Source: Leptospira idonii
GTDB lineage: Bacteria; Spirochaetota; Leptospiria; Leptospirales; Leptospiraceae
DNA: 64,000 nt
Reading direction: 5' to 3'
NCBI RefSeq assembly: GCF_004770995.1
Contig: NZ_RQHW01000047.1
Coordinates: 558,001 to 622,000, forward strand
The translations under genes were made by a program, and so were the position numbers. The notes under the pieces are model-generated. The model worked only from the letters and a program-made list of their open reading frames with translations, was not told the origin of the DNA and ran no database searches. Positions 45,956-53,783 of the stretch are shown in pieces; the first letter of the stretch is position 1, and each line of letters starts with the position of its first letter.

Positions 45956-46302
45956 AAGCAAAGTTTTTATACGACGGAGATTGTTCTTTCTGCACTCAAT
46001 TGGCAGACCATTTTCGAAGTAGGATCGATGAAAAAAATTTGGAATTTATATCTTTTCGAGATCTTTCCGAGACAGAACTGCAAAAAATCCATCCAGATTT
46101 AACATGGAATAGATGTGAGGCGGAAGTAAATTTAGTGACAGGCGGAACTAGACTTCCCGGTTTTTTCGGAGTCAGAAGAATGTTGTTTTGGGCAACAACC
46201 TATCGTTACTTTGCCCCTCTTCTTTATTTGCCTTTAATTCCTTTTTTAGGGATGGGAGTGATGTATTTTTTAAAGTATCTGAAGTCTAGGAAACGAATTT
46301 GA
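45952..46302 (+). CDS. DCC-family (DUF393) thiol-disulfide oxidoreductase-like protein
   Basis: A 116-residue protein starting KFLYDGDCSFCTQLADHF, which has the DCC motif and the CxxC pair of this thioredoxin-like family. The C-terminal hydrophobic stretch (about 80-108) may be a membrane segment. Last gene of the bfr operon, with a 4-bp overlap upstream. Its 3' end overlaps the converging diiron-oxidase-like gene by 17 bp. Confidence 0.88.
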   Translation: MKAKFLYDGDCSFCTQLADHFRSRIDEKNLEFISFRDLSETELQKIHPDLTWNRCEAEVNLVTGGTRLPGFFGVRRMLFWATTYRYFAPLLYLPLIPFLGMGVMYFLKYLKSRKRI

Positions 46303-46966
46303 CGCTGGGAGAAATCTTTTCCAATCCTTCATAAAATTTTTCTCTCGCATCCAAAGCCAAACGATTTCCCAAAATCACTTCCTCTTTTTGTTCCGAAGAA
46401 ACTGCAGTTTCCGAAATTAAATCGAACATTCTTTTGCTGTGCCCTTCATCCGCTTCCAGATTCACTTGAAAAAATTTTCCTTCAGGCAGATCCGTTTTAA
46501 GTTTCAGTTTTTGGTAAGAATCAGAAATTTTAGAATATTCTAATTTTAATAAATATTCGTTCGCAGGACCCAAGGCGCCTAATCCGTAAAAAAATCCCTT
46601 TTCAATGACCTTTTTCATATCGTTCAGATAGGATTCCGTCTCAGGCAAAATTCGATTCGTATTCAGATCGAAACCTAGTTTTCCCAAAAAACTTTCCAGA
46701 ATGGAAACGTGAGTGTCTTCGATTTTTCCTTCCCCTAACTCTTCCCAGATATTTTCCACAAGAACGATTTTCGCCTTTTGGTTTCTCGTAGTCGATGCGA
46801 CAATGAGAAACCAATCCACAAACCCGATAGAAACGAAATATTCCTGAGAAAGCCAGAGCAAAAGATCGTCGAACTTCAATTCTAAGGATCTGCTAAGAAG
46901 CCAAGGATGGTTCAAAACGGAGTGATTTTGCACATCCGATTTCAATTGGGAAACGATAGAACTCAT
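46286..46966 (-). CDS. Haem-oxygenase-like putative diiron oxidase (HDO)
   Basis: A 226-residue all-helical protein. The spacing of acidic and His residues fits the haem-oxygenase-like diiron oxidase group (CADD, UndA, BesC, SznF type): Glu79 and His86 seven apart in the segment GEGKIEDTH, a further Glu at 137 or 143 in NEYLLKLE, and Asp173/His176 in EADEGH. Members of the group perform oxidative cleavage or N-oxidation on amino acids or fatty acids. It is the third gene of the KamA-like/ATP-grasp cassette, overlapping it by 4 bp. Confidence 0.65.
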   Translation of the reverse strand: MSSIVSQLKSDVQNHSVLNHPWLLSRSLELKFDDLLLWLSQEYFVSIGFVDWFLIVASTTRNQKAKIVLVENIWEELGEGKIEDTHVSILESFLGKLGFDLNTNRILPETESYLNDMKKVIEKGFFYGLGALGPANEYLLKLEYSKISDSYQKLKLKTDLPEGKFFQVNLEADEGHSKRMFDLISETAVSSEQKEEVILGNRLALDAREKFYEGLEKISPSVKFVS

Positions 46967-47970
46967 AAACTCAAATTTTCCTTACCATATCTGTATCTGG
47001 GATGGGATTTGTATTCTTTTTCCGCCAAATCCAAAACGGATCGTATCAAATCGGAATATTTTTTTCCTGACTTTTCCCAAACTTCCGGAAGAGAAGAATA
47101 TATATTGGAAAAACCAGGGGTCAGATTGATCTCTAAAAAATACAAACGATCTTCTTTGAGGATAAAATCGATCCGAGCATATCCGGAAAATCGAATTATT
47201 TCCGCTAGGTGAATCGATTTTTTTTCTGCCTGTCTAAAAATTTCTTCCGAAACATCGAAGACCAATGTCTCGGGCATTCCATCCTTCGTTTTGACTTCTT
47301 CCGAATACACTGCTCCCGGATATTCCACTCTTGCAATGGGAGTGACTTCATAATTCGGATGATTCCCGATCACACCTAAAGTGAGATCCGCTCCTTCGAT
47401 GTATTCTTCCAAAAGGACTTCTCCGAATTCTTCCAGTAAGGATGGAATTCGATCCCTGAATTGAATTTCATTTTTTATGATATTTGTTTCTGAAATTCCC
47501 AGGCTGGACCCTTCTCCGTTCGGTTTGGCGAACAAAGGGAACGATAATGAAGCAGGTTTCGATTCCGAGTTTTGCGGGCCGATCAGTTCGAACTTAGGCG
47601 TGGAAATGCCTAGATGATTCGCAAGTAATTTGGTTTGGAACTTATTCAATGTTAGGCTTTGCGAAAAACCATCAGAGCCTGTATGACAAACCCCCAAATA
47701 TTCGCATAAAGAAGGGATGTATCCTTCCCTATTTCTGGAAAAATAACCTTCTACGAAATTCCAAACGATCAAATCATCCCTGTTTTTTCTTTCGATGAAA
47801 TCGAGTATAAAATGAACGATCTCCTTAGGATTCGACAAAATCACAGGATCGTATCCCAAACCTAAAATCGTATTCTTTAGATTTTGAATCGACTCGGAGG
47901 ATTCCCATTCTTGGGTCAATCGGGGATTTTTTTCGTCAAACAAATCACAGGCGAGAAGTATTGTTTTCAT
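46963..47970 (-). CDS. ATP-grasp enzyme of the D-Ala-D-Ala ligase type
   Basis: A 335-residue protein with the ATP-grasp fold: N-terminal domain with VWNFVEGY in place of the Ddl hinge segment, [14 protein letters not shown] near residue 148, [15 protein letters not shown], and metal-binding ARIDFILKE and FLEINLTPG. It probably joins an amino-acid carboxylate to an amine. It lacks the usual Ddl N-terminal features, and its place between an aminomutase-like gene (26-bp overlap) and a diiron-oxidase-like gene suggests a role in a small-molecule pathway, not cell-wall Ddl. Confidence 0.8.
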   Translation of the reverse strand: MKTILLACDLFDEKNPRLTQEWESSESIQNLKNTILGLGYDPVILSNPKEIVHFILDFIERKNRDDLIVWNFVEGYFSRNREGYIPSLCEYLGVCHTGSDGFSQSLTLNKFQTKLLANHLGISTPKFELIGPQNSESKPASLSFPLFAKPNGEGSSLGISETNIIKNEIQFRDRIPSLLEEFGEVLLEEYIEGADLTLGVIGNHPNYEVTPIARVEYPGAVYSEEVKTKDGMPETLVFDVSEEIFRQAEKKSIHLAEIIRFSGYARIDFILKEDRLYFLEINLTPGFSNIYSSLPEVWEKSGKKYSDLIRSVLDLAEKEYKSHPRYRYGKENLSL

Positions 47971-49168
47971 TCAACTTCTCCCAAATAGATTCTTCCAAAA
48001 TAGGGTATTTGGATTCTTCTTCGGAATCCACAGGTTCGAAGGAATAATGCACTTTCCCTGTCAGTGCGGAACGGAATGCATGCTGCCTTGTTTTCGGGTA
48101 ATATCCCAAATACCAATTTGGCGAAAGAGTGATTTTTCCTCCTCCGCCGGGAAGATCGTTCACAAAGGATGGAATTCCCATTCCTGCGATTTTCCCTCTC
48201 ATATATTCCACAATCTCCAAACCTTTGTTTAACGGAGTACGAAACCCTCTGGAGCCGGGAATGAGTTCCGGATCATACAGATAATATGCCCTTACCCTCA
48301 TCTCCAAAAGTTTTTTATGCAGAGAAAGCATAATTTCGGGATCATCATTGATTCCTTTGAGTAGAACGGATTGATTTCCTACGGAAACCCCCGCTTTGAG
48401 TAAACGCAAAACTGCCGCTTTCGCTTCCTGCGTACATTCCTTAGGATGATTGAATTGAGTGTTACAAAAAATAGATAAGGAATCGTTGTTATGTGATTCT
48501 ATGATTTTGCATAGTTCTTCCGTTACACGGAATGGAAGGGTCACAGGATTTCTGGTTCCCAGCCTGCAGATTTTCACATGAGGAATGGAAGAAAGTTCTC
48601 CTAAAATCCAGTCAATTCGGGAATCTGCCAAGTTCAAAGGATCCCCTCCGCTGATGACCACATCCTCGATTTCCTGATGGGAACGGATATAGTCGAAAGC
48701 AAGTTCCAGATCCTCTTTCGCCATTCTCTCATTAGGTGAAGAAACCTTTCTTCCCCGCATACAATGGCGGCAATAGACGCTGCAAGAATGATTGGAAAAT
48801 AATAAAACCTTCCCGGGATACATATGAGTGAGCCCTCTTACGGGAGAGAGTCTTTCTTCCTCCAAGGGATCGGGAGACTCTTCTGCGGAAAAAACGGATT
48901 CCCTGGAATCGGGAACGATCATCCTGCGAATGGGACAATGAGGATCAAATGGGTCGGAAAGGCTTAAATAATAAGGAGTTACAGAAACGTTCAAACGAAT
49001 GGTTTCTTCGATTCCTTTTTTTTCAGAATCCGTAAGGAGGAAATATCTGCTTAAATCGTTTCCCTTGACCCTATGAGCCAATTGGGAGGTTGGATCTTCC
49101 CAAATCGTGCGGGAAAATAGATCCTTTCTATTCGATTCAATCTCCTCTGGGGAGAAATTGGATAACAT
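47945..49168 (-). CDS. Lysine 2,3-aminomutase-like radical SAM enzyme
   Basis: A 407-residue KamA-family enzyme: moves the alpha-amino group of lysine to the beta carbon, with PLP and a [4Fe-4S] cluster. The Fe-S motif is CSVYCRHC (Cys129, 133, 136), PLP Lys345 lies in DLPGGGGK, and Asp299 and Asp338 match the pair that in clostridial lysine aminomutase (Asp293, Asp330) binds the distal amine, arguing for lysine. ATG at 49168 has AAGGA upstream. The longer frame (to 49297) overlaps the divergent HAD gene. Cassette head. Confidence 0.88.
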   Translation of the reverse strand: MLSNFSPEEIESNRKDLFSRTIWEDPTSQLAHRVKGNDLSRYFLLTDSEKKGIEETIRLNVSVTPYYLSLSDPFDPHCPIRRMIVPDSRESVFSAEESPDPLEEERLSPVRGLTHMYPGKVLLFSNHSCSVYCRHCMRGRKVSSPNERMAKEDLELAFDYIRSHQEIEDVVISGGDPLNLADSRIDWILGELSSIPHVKICRLGTRNPVTLPFRVTEELCKIIESHNNDSLSIFCNTQFNHPKECTQEAKAAVLRLLKAGVSVGNQSVLLKGINDDPEIMLSLHKKLLEMRVRAYYLYDPELIPGSRGFRTPLNKGLEIVEYMRGKIAGMGIPSFVNDLPGGGGKITLSPNWYLGYYPKTRQHAFRSALTGKVHYSFEPVDSEEESKYPILEESIWEKLNENNTSRL

Positions 49169-49250
49169 AACGTTGAATTCCTTACTTGCCAACAGACCGC
49201 CAATTTCTTTTTTGGTGGTAATGCTAGAAAATCGTCTTGGAGAAATAAAA

Positions 49251-49895
49251 ATGGTGGCCTTCGATGTCGACGGTACCTTGTTTTCCTCAGAATCCATAAT
49301 CTTCAAGACCTATGTCCAGGCAATCGAAGAGTTTGCTGCGAAGAAGGGAAAACTTACAAATTTACCTACCCACGACCAAATCATGATGCAGATCGGAAAA
49401 CCGGTGAGGGAGATCTTTGCCAACCTTCTCCCGGAACTCCCCGAGCAGGAAAGAGAGGGAATCTCTTCTCGAGTTTTGGAGCTTCTCTGCGATTCCATCC
49501 GCAACGGAGGGGGAGATTTTTATGCAGGAGTCGGTTCCACCATCCATTATCTCAAAGAAAAGGGATATACGATCACTTGTGCATCCAACGGTAGAAAGCA
49601 GTATGTGGAAACTGTTTTGGAAACAGCAGGAGTCTTGCAATACTTCGAACCTATTTTGGTGATCAACCAAGAAAATATATGCACCAAAGGAGATATCATC
49701 TCCGAGTATCTGAAAAAATACGGATATGCGGCTCAGTCCGTCATTTTGGTGGGAGATCGTTACAGCGATTGGGAAGCTGCCAGACAGAATAAATGCCTTT
49801 TCGGATTTTGCACCTACGGACACTCCGTAAACGGAGAAATCCCCGATTTCGATTGGAAATTTGACGAATTGCCCGAATTAAAACAGTTTTTTTAA
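49251..49895 (+). CDS. HAD-family hydrolase, phosphoglycolate-phosphatase-like
   Basis: A 214-residue HAD phosphatase. Motif I is DVDGTLF (nucleophilic Asp), motif II a Ser/Thr in CASNGR, motif III a Lys in ICTKGD and motif [12 protein letters not shown]. The cap region between motifs I and II is Gph-like. Start ATG at 49251 is preceded by GGAGA at 7 bases; the open frame from 49107 overlaps the divergent aminomutase gene. The substrate is not known. Confidence 0.88.
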   Translation: MVAFDVDGTLFSSESIIFKTYVQAIEEFAAKKGKLTNLPTHDQIMMQIGKPVREIFANLLPELPEQEREGISSRVLELLCDSIRNGGGDFYAGVGSTIHYLKEKGYTITCASNGRKQYVETVLETAGVLQYFEPILVINQENICTKGDIISEYLKKYGYAAQSVILVGDRYSDWEAARQNKCLFGFCTYGHSVNGEIPDFDWKFDELPELKQFF

Positions 49896-49929
49896 ATCCA
49901 TTTTATAAAATCTTTCCGAAATTGATAGA

Positions 49930-50772
49930 GTGGCAATCTCTCCTCCACAATCACCCGATCGATTGAAATCACTGAGTTATGTGATTGGCGGTCTTTTTTT
50001 CGTTCTTGTTTTGATCGAAAAGTCCCTAGGGTATTCGGGAAACCAATTCCCCAAAGGTTTCGGGACAGATAGTTTTAAAAATATAAGCTCTCATTCCCAA
50101 CCTCAAAAGAAAAATTCATTATTCAAATCCAGCGATCCTCTAACTTCTAACGAATGGGAAGACGATTTAAGTTGGGAAGAAGAAGCTTTGGAAGATCCGA
50201 TTCTCATCGGAGAAGAAAAGAAAAGAAAAACCAAAGTTGCCTCTGCCGATACGGAAGACGGTTTTTCCATTCCTGAAATTTCTTTACCGGAAGATAGATT
50301 CCCTTCTTCGGGAAAAAAAATCCAGGAAACTTCCGGTTATCTTCCCGTTTACTTTTTGAAATTTTACGGACAAGGAAAGAACACTCAATCTCAGCTAGTT
50401 AAAGTTAGTCGAGAGTTTAAGGGAGGAGATCCTATTCCTTTTGTGATGGAAGAGCTTCTGAAAGGGCCAAGTGCGGAAGAAAAATCAAAAGGAATTTTGA
50501 ATGCGATTCCTAGAAGACTTAAATTTGACACAAATTATAAATTTGAGAACGGAATTTTACATCTTTCTTTTTCCAGAGATTTAGAATTAGGTGGAAGCCC
50601 TGAAATCCTCAAAGACAGAATCGATCAAATCACTTACAGCCTGATTGGAAACTTCGGAGTCAAAGGAATTTCAGTATACATCGGCAAAACCAAATTGAGA
50701 AGCCTGGGAGGAGACGGAATGAGCCTCCCCGAAATCTTAGCGAAAAACCCAAGAAAGGTCATTTTGTTCTAA
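49930..50772 (+). CDS. Membrane-anchored GerMN-domain protein
   Basis: A 280-residue protein with a single N-terminal membrane anchor (about 14-33), a long low-complexity acidic/Ser/Lys linker (about 40-130), and a C-terminal GerMN domain (about 135-255) with VMEELLKGPSAEE and LHLSFSRDLE. GerMN was named for the spore germination protein GerM, though it occurs in many non-sporulating bacteria where it is thought to bind envelope glycans. Start is GTG at 49930. Confidence 0.75.
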   Translation: MAISPPQSPDRLKSLSYVIGGLFFVLVLIEKSLGYSGNQFPKGFGTDSFKNISSHSQPQKKNSLFKSSDPLTSNEWEDDLSWEEEALEDPILIGEEKKRKTKVASADTEDGFSIPEISLPEDRFPSSGKKIQETSGYLPVYFLKFYGQGKNTQSQLVKVSREFKGGDPIPFVMEELLKGPSAEEKSKGILNAIPRRLKFDTNYKFENGILHLSFSRDLELGGSPEILKDRIDQITYSLIGNFGVKGISVYIGKTKLRSLGGDGMSLPEILAKNPRKVILF

Positions 50773-50832
50773 ATTTTTCTTATTACTTGCAAGATTCCAT
50801 GGATCTTGTAATATTTGAAGGATTCACTCACC

Positions 50833-52044
50833 ATGCGTAGGTATTCATTCAAAAGAGCCTTCTTTATCTTACGTAGGTTGTTTTTACGTACCTACCACCC
50901 TACCTTTATCGCTACAAATATCTCTGACATTCGCTCTTCCGTCATGATCTTTGCCGTACTATCAGCATTTACGTCCATCGTTTCCCTACTTTTTGTCGAT
51001 TCTTTGGTGAGAACCAAAGAAGCCAGCTTCTGGATCGTATTCTTCCGCATTTCCACATTGCTCATTTGTTTCACCGCCTATGCCTCTGCAAAAAAGCGAA
51101 TCCGTTTTTTTGAAAGACATATCTTTTCGTTCACCGGTTTCTTCATTGCTTCCCTAATTTTGATATACATTCCTATGATGATCTATGATAAACCGAACCA
51201 CTCTTACTATCTTTACGGTTCCGCCATCGTCATTGCCAGTGCTTCCATCATACTTTGGATTGAACCAGTCCGTATCTTCCTGCTTTCCATATTATTTCTC
51301 TGTTTGTTCATCCCTTTACACTTGAACTTCTCGCAAATTATGGGATTCGATCGTTTCATATTCTACCAAGATATACTGATCGTTATATTTTTGTTAGGTA
51401 TGGGTTTTACTGCAAACCTTCTTATTAATTATTGGAGATTCGAGGAGTTCCGCTCAAAGATAAGACTACGCATTACCGTAGGTAAACTTTTAAGAATCAA
51501 TCAAAAGATCCAAGATTTATCCAGAATCGATTCCATGACGGATCTATTTAATCGTCGTTATCTGTTAGAACAGTTTGATTTATACAGAAGAAGATCGAAA
51601 CGGGAAGGACTTGCGATCGGTCTAGTGATTTTGGATTTGGACAGACTCAAATTCATCAATGACCAATACGGCCACAAACAAGGTGACTTAGCGATCCAAG
51701 CATTCGGGCGTACACTTCGTTCTCGTGTTCGTTCCACTGATATTGCAGCAAGAATCGGAGGAGATGAATTTTGTATTTTAGCTTCTCCTATCGATGCGGT
51801 AGGATTAGAAACTCTAACGGAAAGTATCCGGGAAAAAATAGAAGTATTGAGAATTCCCGTTTATAACCAAGCAGGGGAGACCATCCGCATTACAGTTTCC
51901 ATAGGAGCCACAATGTTCGGTCCGAACGAAGAAACCACTTTTGACGAACTCTATCATAAAATAGATACAGCTCTTTACACTTCCAAAAACGAAGGAAGAA
52001 ACAGAATTACAATTCTCCCTCCTTCGGATTCCCTTCCGGTTTAA
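50833..52044 (+). CDS. Membrane diguanylate cyclase (GGDEF)
   Basis: A 403-residue enzyme making cyclic di-GMP. Five or six hydrophobic segments occupy about residues 30-205, then a coiled linker, then the GGDEF domain (about 235-400) with LDLDRLKFINDQYGHKQGD and the active RIGGDEFCIL loop. No EAL domain and no obvious I-site RxxD are seen ahead of the loop. Start ATG at 50833; an upstream TTG at 50815 is an alternative. Confidence 0.9.
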   Translation: MRRYSFKRAFFILRRLFLRTYHPTFIATNISDIRSSVMIFAVLSAFTSIVSLLFVDSLVRTKEASFWIVFFRISTLLICFTAYASAKKRIRFFERHIFSFTGFFIASLILIYIPMMIYDKPNHSYYLYGSAIVIASASIILWIEPVRIFLLSILFLCLFIPLHLNFSQIMGFDRFIFYQDILIVIFLLGMGFTANLLINYWRFEEFRSKIRLRITVGKLLRINQKIQDLSRIDSMTDLFNRRYLLEQFDLYRRRSKREGLAIGLVILDLDRLKFINDQYGHKQGDLAIQAFGRTLRSRVRSTDIAARIGGDEFCILASPIDAVGLETLTESIREKIEVLRIPVYNQAGETIRITVSIGATMFGPNEETTFDELYHKIDTALYTSKNEGRNRITILPPSDSLPV

Positions 52045-52093
52045 TCTTCGCTAACGATTTGTTTGGTGCTTATCTGTCGATTTGAGAGTAAAC

Positions 52094-52360
52094 ATGCGTA
52101 AAATTTTATTCTTCATCGTATTCACTGCCAGCATTACACATTGCATCAATAAAGACGGTGAGTTTTACAATCCATTACATCAGAAAAAAGAAACGGATAA
52201 AAAGGTATGCGGTGCTTTGTACATATACTGCAAGGATCAAAACCAAGAATGTTCCGCAGGTAATTTAGAAAACCAGGAAGTCTGTTCTAAAAATTATCAA
52301 ACTTGTATTTATTCTGTGAAAGCATGTATCTCGAAAGACAATAAAGTCAATGAGATCTGA
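52094..52360 (+). CDS. Small cysteine-rich putative lipoprotein
   Basis: An 88-residue exported protein. The signal peptide ends with a lipobox-like SITHC; six more Cys follow in a short mature region (CGALYIYC, ECSAG, VCSKN, TCIYS, ACIS), suggesting disulfides or a metal site. No family recognised. Start ATG at 52094; a TTG at 52082 is possible. The terminator at 52520-52547 may serve this gene. Confidence 0.6.
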   Translation: MRKILFFIVFTASITHCINKDGEFYNPLHQKKETDKKVCGALYIYCKDQNQECSAGNLENQEVCSKNYQTCIYSVKACISKDNKVNEI

Positions 52361-52469
52361 AGGGAATCCTCCTGTTCCCCATCATTCCTTCCCCTCAGTC
52401 AAAACCAAAACGGTCATTTTTTTTATAAAAAAACTAGACAAGAATGGGAGAGAGTTGCAAGCTTACAAA

Positions 52470-52484
52470 TGAGACTGATTCTCA
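52470..52484. promoter_or_regulatory. Fur-like palindrome TGAGACTGATTCTCA
   Basis: A 7-1-7 near-palindrome with one mismatch, close to the GAGAATGATTCTCA form of classical Fur boxes. It lies in the 195-bp gap (52361-52555) between the Cys-rich lipoprotein and mqnC, with no gene start after it on the plus strand, and a terminator 36 bases on. The gap has no open frame. The identity of a binding protein is a guess. Confidence 0.4.
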
Positions 52485-52519
52485 GTCTTTGTCCCTTGAC
52501 GGATAAGGTGTAAAGATTA

Positions 52520-52547
52520 GAGGGGGGATTTCTCCCCTTATTTTTTT
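52520..52547 (+). terminator. Intrinsic terminator downstream of the Fur-like site
   Basis: G-run AGGGGGG at 52521-52527 pairs with a C-run ending at 52538 around ATTT, followed by seven Ts. Plus-strand orientation; mqnC on the minus strand ends at 52556, and no equivalent T-run serves it. It terminates either the lipoprotein transcript or a short RNA starting after the Fur-like site. Confidence 0.7.
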
Positions 52548-52555
52548 AGATCTCT

Positions 52556-53659
52556 CTAAACCGCAGGTGCTCCCGAATATCTCTCCTGATACAATAAATC
52601 CCTTCTCACAGGTTCAAACCCTCCTTCCGAAAGGAACTTATGAGCTTCTTTTTCCGTCTTTAACCCGAAAGAGCGAAGTACATTTTCCTCGATGACCACG
52701 GAAGAGATATCATCCGCACCGCTGTAAAGTGCCAATTGCCCCACACCCTTTCCTAGAACCATAACGGAAGTTTCAATATGGGAGATATTGTCCAAAAAGA
52801 TACGGCTGATTCCCAAAACCTTTAAGTATTCATGAGTGGGAACAGGCCTAACTTTAAATCGTTTTGTTTGCGGTTGGAATGTCCAAGGAATGAAGGATAA
52901 AAATCCTCCCGTGCGGTCTTGCAAATCTCTTATCACCTGCAGATGATCGATTACTTCTTTTTTCGTTTCTTCCGAACCGAACACTATATTGGCGGAACCG
53001 GGGAGACCCACTTCATGACAAGTTTCCATGGCACGCACCCACTCTTCTACACTCGCTTTTTTAGGCGAAATGATTTGCCGCATTCTTTCCGTTAGTATCT
53101 CTGCCCCCGCTCCAGGAACCGAATCCAAACCGATGGATTTTAATTCCTGAAGAACATCTTTCAATGGACGACCGGTAATGGTTTCCAAATTGATGATTTC
53201 GACAGGGGAAAAGGCCCGTATGTGCATGTCGGGAAATCTTTTTTTCACTCCGGAGATCACATCTTTATAATACTGATACTCAATATCAGGATAGACACCG
53301 CCTTGGAGGAAGAGTTGATCGGCTCCCATCTCCACTGCGTAGTCCATTTTTTCTAAAATTTCATCTAGAGAGAGAATGTAGCCTTTTCCATTCCCGATTT
53401 CATCCATAAAAGAGCAAAAATTGCATTCCACATTGCAGTAATTGGTATAGTTCACCACTCGGAACATTGTGTACGAAGCTTGGGTATGAGGTCGGATTTT
53501 TTCCCTCAAATGTCTGGCGACCATCTGTATTTTTAAAAAATCGCCTTCCTCATAGAGAAGAAGCGCCTCTTCTTGGGAAATCCTTTTTCCCCCTACTGCT
53601 TGGATCAGTATTTTGTCTACCGGGTCGGATTCTGAGAATGAGAACGAGTTAGGAAGCAT
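52556..53659 (-). CDS. mqnC: MqnC, dehypoxanthine futalosine cyclase
   Basis: Radical SAM enzyme of the futalosine menaquinone pathway, forming the cyclic dehypoxanthine futalosine. The 367-residue protein has the Fe-S motif CNVECNFC near residue 76, [40 protein letters not shown] blocks, [14 protein letters not shown] and GADDIS. The Cys pattern CxxxCxxC is intact. It diverges from the membrane Fe-S oxidoreductase gene across 124 bp that hold a hairpin. Works in the same pathway as mqnA at 5.4 kb. Confidence 0.93.
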   Translation of the reverse strand: MLPNSFSFSESDPVDKILIQAVGGKRISQEEALLLYEEGDFLKIQMVARHLREKIRPHTQASYTMFRVVNYTNYCNVECNFCSFMDEIGNGKGYILSLDEILEKMDYAVEMGADQLFLQGGVYPDIEYQYYKDVISGVKKRFPDMHIRAFSPVEIINLETITGRPLKDVLQELKSIGLDSVPGAGAEILTERMRQIISPKKASVEEWVRAMETCHEVGLPGSANIVFGSEETKKEVIDHLQVIRDLQDRTGGFLSFIPWTFQPQTKRFKVRPVPTHEYLKVLGISRIFLDNISHIETSVMVLGKGVGQLALYSGADDISSVVIEENVLRSFGLKTEKEAHKFLSEGGFEPVRRDLLYQERYSGAPAV

Positions 53660-53715
53660 AGATTACCTGCGTGGGACTAAAGAAACGTCCTTTCTAATCA
53701 TTGTAAAAATCGAAT

Positions 53716-53754
53716 TTTCCTGGACATTCATTTTTCTATGAAAATCCTAGGAAA
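53716..53754. promoter_or_regulatory. Imperfect hairpin in the mqnC / Fe-S oxidoreductase intergenic region
   Basis: Outer stem TTTCCT (53716-53721) with AGGAAA (53749-53754), GGA with TCC and one bulged base, then TTCAT with ATGAA around a T-rich apex. It lies between two divergent menaquinone-related genes, about 30 bases before the plus-strand ATG and 57 after the mqnC start, a fitting place for an operator. It differs in sequence from the copies at 5.3 and 35.4 kb. Confidence 0.4.
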
Positions 53755-53783
53755 TACAACACACCTCAAGGGCAAAAATATAA

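Noticed and set aside
49107..49250. N-terminal extension of the HAD gene
   Set aside because: It overlaps the divergent aminomutase gene and the HAD motif begins at ATG 49251 with a good ribosome-binding site.
49169..49297. N-terminal extension of the aminomutase-like protein (ATG at 49297)
   Set aside because: It would overlap the HAD start; the ATG at 49168 has AAGGA upstream and gives the usual family length.
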